From contig DOYA01000068.1 of the NCBI GenBank assembly GCA_003518755.1, forward strand, positions 1-6,364: DNA of 6,364 bases. The letters run 5' to 3'. Under the pieces are notes generated by a model that had not been told where the DNA came from, did not search any database, and saw only the letters and a list, made by a program, of their open reading frames with translations. Positions 4,430-6,364 of this stretch are shown here, piece after piece. Source of the stretch: Clostridiales bacterium (GTDB lineage Bacteria > Bacillota > Clostridia > TANB77 > CAG-508). The translations under genes and the position numbers were made by a program. Each line of letters starts with the position of its first letter. Position 1 is the first letter of the stretch.

Positions 4430-6347
4430 AGTTATTATTTGTAGTAGATAATTCATTACTGGTATTATTACTATTATGAGTATTTATATTTGAATTAGTA
4501 TTGGTATTTTCAGCATTATTAGTTGTGTTTGAAGAGTTATTTGTATCATTAGTTACATTTGATGAAGTATTTGAATTATTTATAATATTTGTATTTATTG
4601 TTGTAGAATTATTTGTGTTTGTTTCTCCTATATTATTGTTTTCATCTATATTAGGAATAACATTTTGTACTGTAGTCGCATTATTCTCATCCTTAGATTG
4701 CGTTTTTCTTATTGCTTCTTCTTCATTGTCTCCTATGTATTCACCATCTAGAGAAAAATAAAGACATTTTTCTTTTCTAGGAATGTTAACTGTTAAATTA
4801 GGATATCTTTTTTTAGCAAATTCCTCATCACTAAAAATATTAATTCCAGCATCTGCTCTTGGTTCTAGTTTTAATTTAATGTAGTCTTTAAATGCTGAAT
4901 CATTAAAATATTCTATACTAGATGTTGCTTTAACTTCTATTAACTCAACATAATAATATGAATTATCTCTACTTTGATTTAGATACATTATTCTTTGAAA
5001 AATTAGACCATTATCTGAATTGTTACTGATTCTTTTTTTTGTATCATTTGAAAAATCTTGCAAATACTTAGTTATTTTATTCTTTGTATTATTATTTGTA
5101 TCAGAAATATAACATTCAAAAAAATCTTCCATATATACATTATCAGAAATAAATCCAATATTTAATGGTATTTCATTTATAACATCTTGTATTCCATATA
5201 CTTTAGGATATTCACAAACTATTATATTTTTTAGTCCAATATCTGAATTTTCAAATAGACTATCTTCAGTTAAAAATCTTTTATATATTGCAATATCTTC
5301 TAAATGATCTACAAAATCAATAGTAATTGTTCTATCTTCTTTATCTGTAATACCATTTAACAAATCATAAACAATAATTTTGTCAAAATAAAGTGAATAT
5401 TTAATCTTTCCTTTTTCTTTTTCATATTTTTTTGCTAAATTTATACTTTTATCTTCAAAGTCTGAAATATCTGCTTTACTTATATCATAATCATCTTCCC
5501 AATTCTCTTCATTAGTATTTTTTTCTTTTGTCTCCCACGCTAAAGTTTTATACATTCCTTCAGCTAATATAGACTTTATTGGAGCAGATGAAACAAATAT
5601 TTCTTCAAATGGAATTTCATTTCCTGTGGATAAATCAATATGTAAAAACTCGTTTTTTTCATTTTGCCCTCTTTCATCAATCATATAAAATGAAACACCT
5701 AGCACATTTGAAAAACTTGATGTCACATCTGTTCCCACTCTTTTATCTTTTCCAAAGCTATATGCTTTTTCCTTTAAAAGATTATTAATTTTTGTTTGTA
5801 CCTGTTTATCTTTTAATCCATCAATTTGTATAAATCCAATATATTTTTCCTTAATTATAATATCTGGTATATCTTTTCTTAATTTAACCTCTCCATTTAT
5901 ATCTATGTAATCATTAAATATCAAGTCATTTTCATTATATGTTTCTGAATATTTTCTCAATGCATATTTTTCATCTTCAGCTTTTCTTTTTGCAATTTCA
6001 TTTGTTTCATCAATATCGTTTTCAATTTGTTCTTCTTTAGTCTCATTAATTTGATTTGAAGAACTATTTATATACATGATTGTAATATATGTTGCAATTA
6101 TAGTAATCAGCACTAATACTACTACAAAAATTATATAAAATTTTTTAAATTTTTTGTTATTACTTTTTTCATTTTCTTTAGTCATATCATTTTTAACTTC
6201 TGTTATTGTAGTTTTGTCATCTGTTTCATTTTTAGTATCATTATTAATTTCTTTATTTTGTAATGCTTTTGGAATTTCTGTATTTTCAATATTTTCATTG
6301 TTATTATTAGAAATAATCTTTTCTTTATTATTATTTTCCTCCATCAT
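4428..6347 (-). CDS. Asn-rich single-pass membrane protein, DUF3298-like ectodomain
   Basis: I do not recognise a named gene. The 639-residue protein has an N-terminal cytoplasmic region (1-67) rich in Asn, Lys and Glu, a basic KKFKK stretch at 65-69, and one strong hydrophobic helix at about 70-93. There is no cleavable signal peptide, so the bulk is probably outside the cell. Residues about 164-355 look like the DUF3298/RsiV-PdaC type of extracytoplasmic domain: a GFIQIDGLKDKQVQTKINN stretch (171-189), then a FLHIDLSTGNEIPFEEIF-like strand-and-turn (234-251), and later ITIDFVDHLEDIAIYKRF (341-358). This assignment is from pattern memory and needs a profile search. A second folded part seems to cover 370-535. 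The C-terminal 72 residues (568-639) are low complexity, about two-fifths Asn with much Thr and Ser, ending TTNNN. The ATG at 6347 has AAAGG 8 bases upstream; a second ATG follows directly. No sigma-factor gene is adjacent, so an RsiV-like anti-sigma role is not supported by context. A cell-surface or wall-associated role is the safest guess. Confidence 0.85.
   Translation of the reverse strand: MMEENNNKEKIISNNNNENIENTEIPKALQNKEINNDTKNETDDKTTITEVKNDMTKENEKSNNKKFKKFYIIFVVVLVLITIIATYITIMYINSSSNQINETKEEQIENDIDETNEIAKRKAEDEKYALRKYSETYNENDLIFNDYIDINGEVKLRKDIPDIIIKEKYIGFIQIDGLKDKQVQTKINNLLKEKAYSFGKDKRVGTDVTSSFSNVLGVSFYMIDERGQNEKNEFLHIDLSTGNEIPFEEIFVSSAPIKSILAEGMYKTLAWETKEKNTNEENWEDDYDISKADISDFEDKSINLAKKYEKEKGKIKYSLYFDKIIVYDLLNGITDKEDRTITIDFVDHLEDIAIYKRFLTEDSLFENSDIGLKNIIVCEYPKVYGIQDVINEIPLNIGFISDNVYMEDFFECYISDTNNNTKNKITKYLQDFSNDTKKRISNNSDNGLIFQRIMYLNQSRDNSYYYVELIEVKATSSIEYFNDSAFKDYIKLKLEPRADAGINIFSDEEFAKKRYPNLTVNIPRKEKCLYFSLDGEYIGDNEEEAIRKTQSKDENNATTVQNVIPNIDENNNIGETNTNNSTTINTNIINNSNTSSNVTNDTNNSSNTTNNAENTNTNSNINTHNSNNTSNELSTTNNN
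4431..4646 (-). repeat. Low-complexity Asn/Thr/Ser coding tract
   Basis: This DNA encodes residues 568-639 of the membrane protein. It is made largely of AAT, ACT and AGT-type codons in irregular order, not an exact tandem repeat. About 30 of the 72 residues are Asn and most others are Thr or Ser. Such tracts often vary in length between strains through slippage, and the encoded tail is probably unstructured and exposed outside the cell. Confidence 0.75.
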
Positions 6348-6355
6348 AAAACTAT

Positions 6356-6360
6356 CCTTT
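6356..6360 (-). promoter_or_regulatory. Ribosome site of the membrane-protein gene
   Basis: On the minus strand AAAGG lies 8 bases before the first ATG (6347) and 11 before the second ATG (6344), so it favours the first. The promoter of this gene is beyond the window edge. Confidence 0.65.
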
Positions 6361-6364
6361 TCTC

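Noticed and set aside
4501..5788. Plus-strand hydrophobic-looking frames at 4501-4761 and 5579-5788
   Set aside because: They arise from the antisense of Asn- and Lys-rich codons; the apparent membrane segments are composition artefacts.

Overview
The window comes from a very AT-rich, low-GC Gram-positive genome. The A/T-ending codons, strong GGAGG-type ribosome binding sites and clostridial-looking proteins suggest an anaerobic Clostridia-type firmicute. The first gene encodes the spore germination protease GPR, so the lineage probably forms endospores or descends from spore formers. The species cannot be named from this sequence.

Layout: (1) 1-888, minus strand: gpr, complete at its start and cut off by the window edge before its C-terminus. 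(2) 889-1184: a gene-free stretch of 296 bases filled mostly by a nested palindromic element (about 958-1142) with perfect 29-bp outer arms and a perfect 16-bp inner hairpin. (3) 1185-2732, minus strand: purH, the bifunctional enzyme of the last two steps of IMP synthesis. (4) 2733-2989: a divergent control region of 257 bases with a sigma-A-type promoter for each side, a run of seven phased 7-bp repeats, and two TTCGA-centred palindromes over the purE promoter. (5) 2990-4382, plus strand: purE and purC, a compact two-gene purine operon. (6) 4401-4429: a bidirectional hairpin terminator. (7) 4428-6347, minus strand: a 639-residue single-pass membrane protein with an Asn/Ser/Thr-rich tail, converging on purC and ending inside the shared terminator.

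PurE, PurC and PurH act in one pathway. PurE makes CAIR, PurC joins aspartate to it to give SAICAR, and PurH converts AICAR to IMP. The other purine genes (purF, purD, purM, purL, purB, and a purK if present) are not in the window. The divergent layout lets one control region serve both halves, and the TTCGA palindromes are candidate operators for a purine repressor. gpr lies downstream of purH on the same strand but is separated by the palindromic element. It has a different role (spore germination) and probably has its own control.

I see no defence island, CRISPR array, toxin-antitoxin pair, prophage or biosynthetic cluster. The items most worth a second look are the palindromic element between purH and gpr, the 7-bp repeat array and twin palindromes in the purine control region, and the uncharacterised Asn-rich membrane protein.
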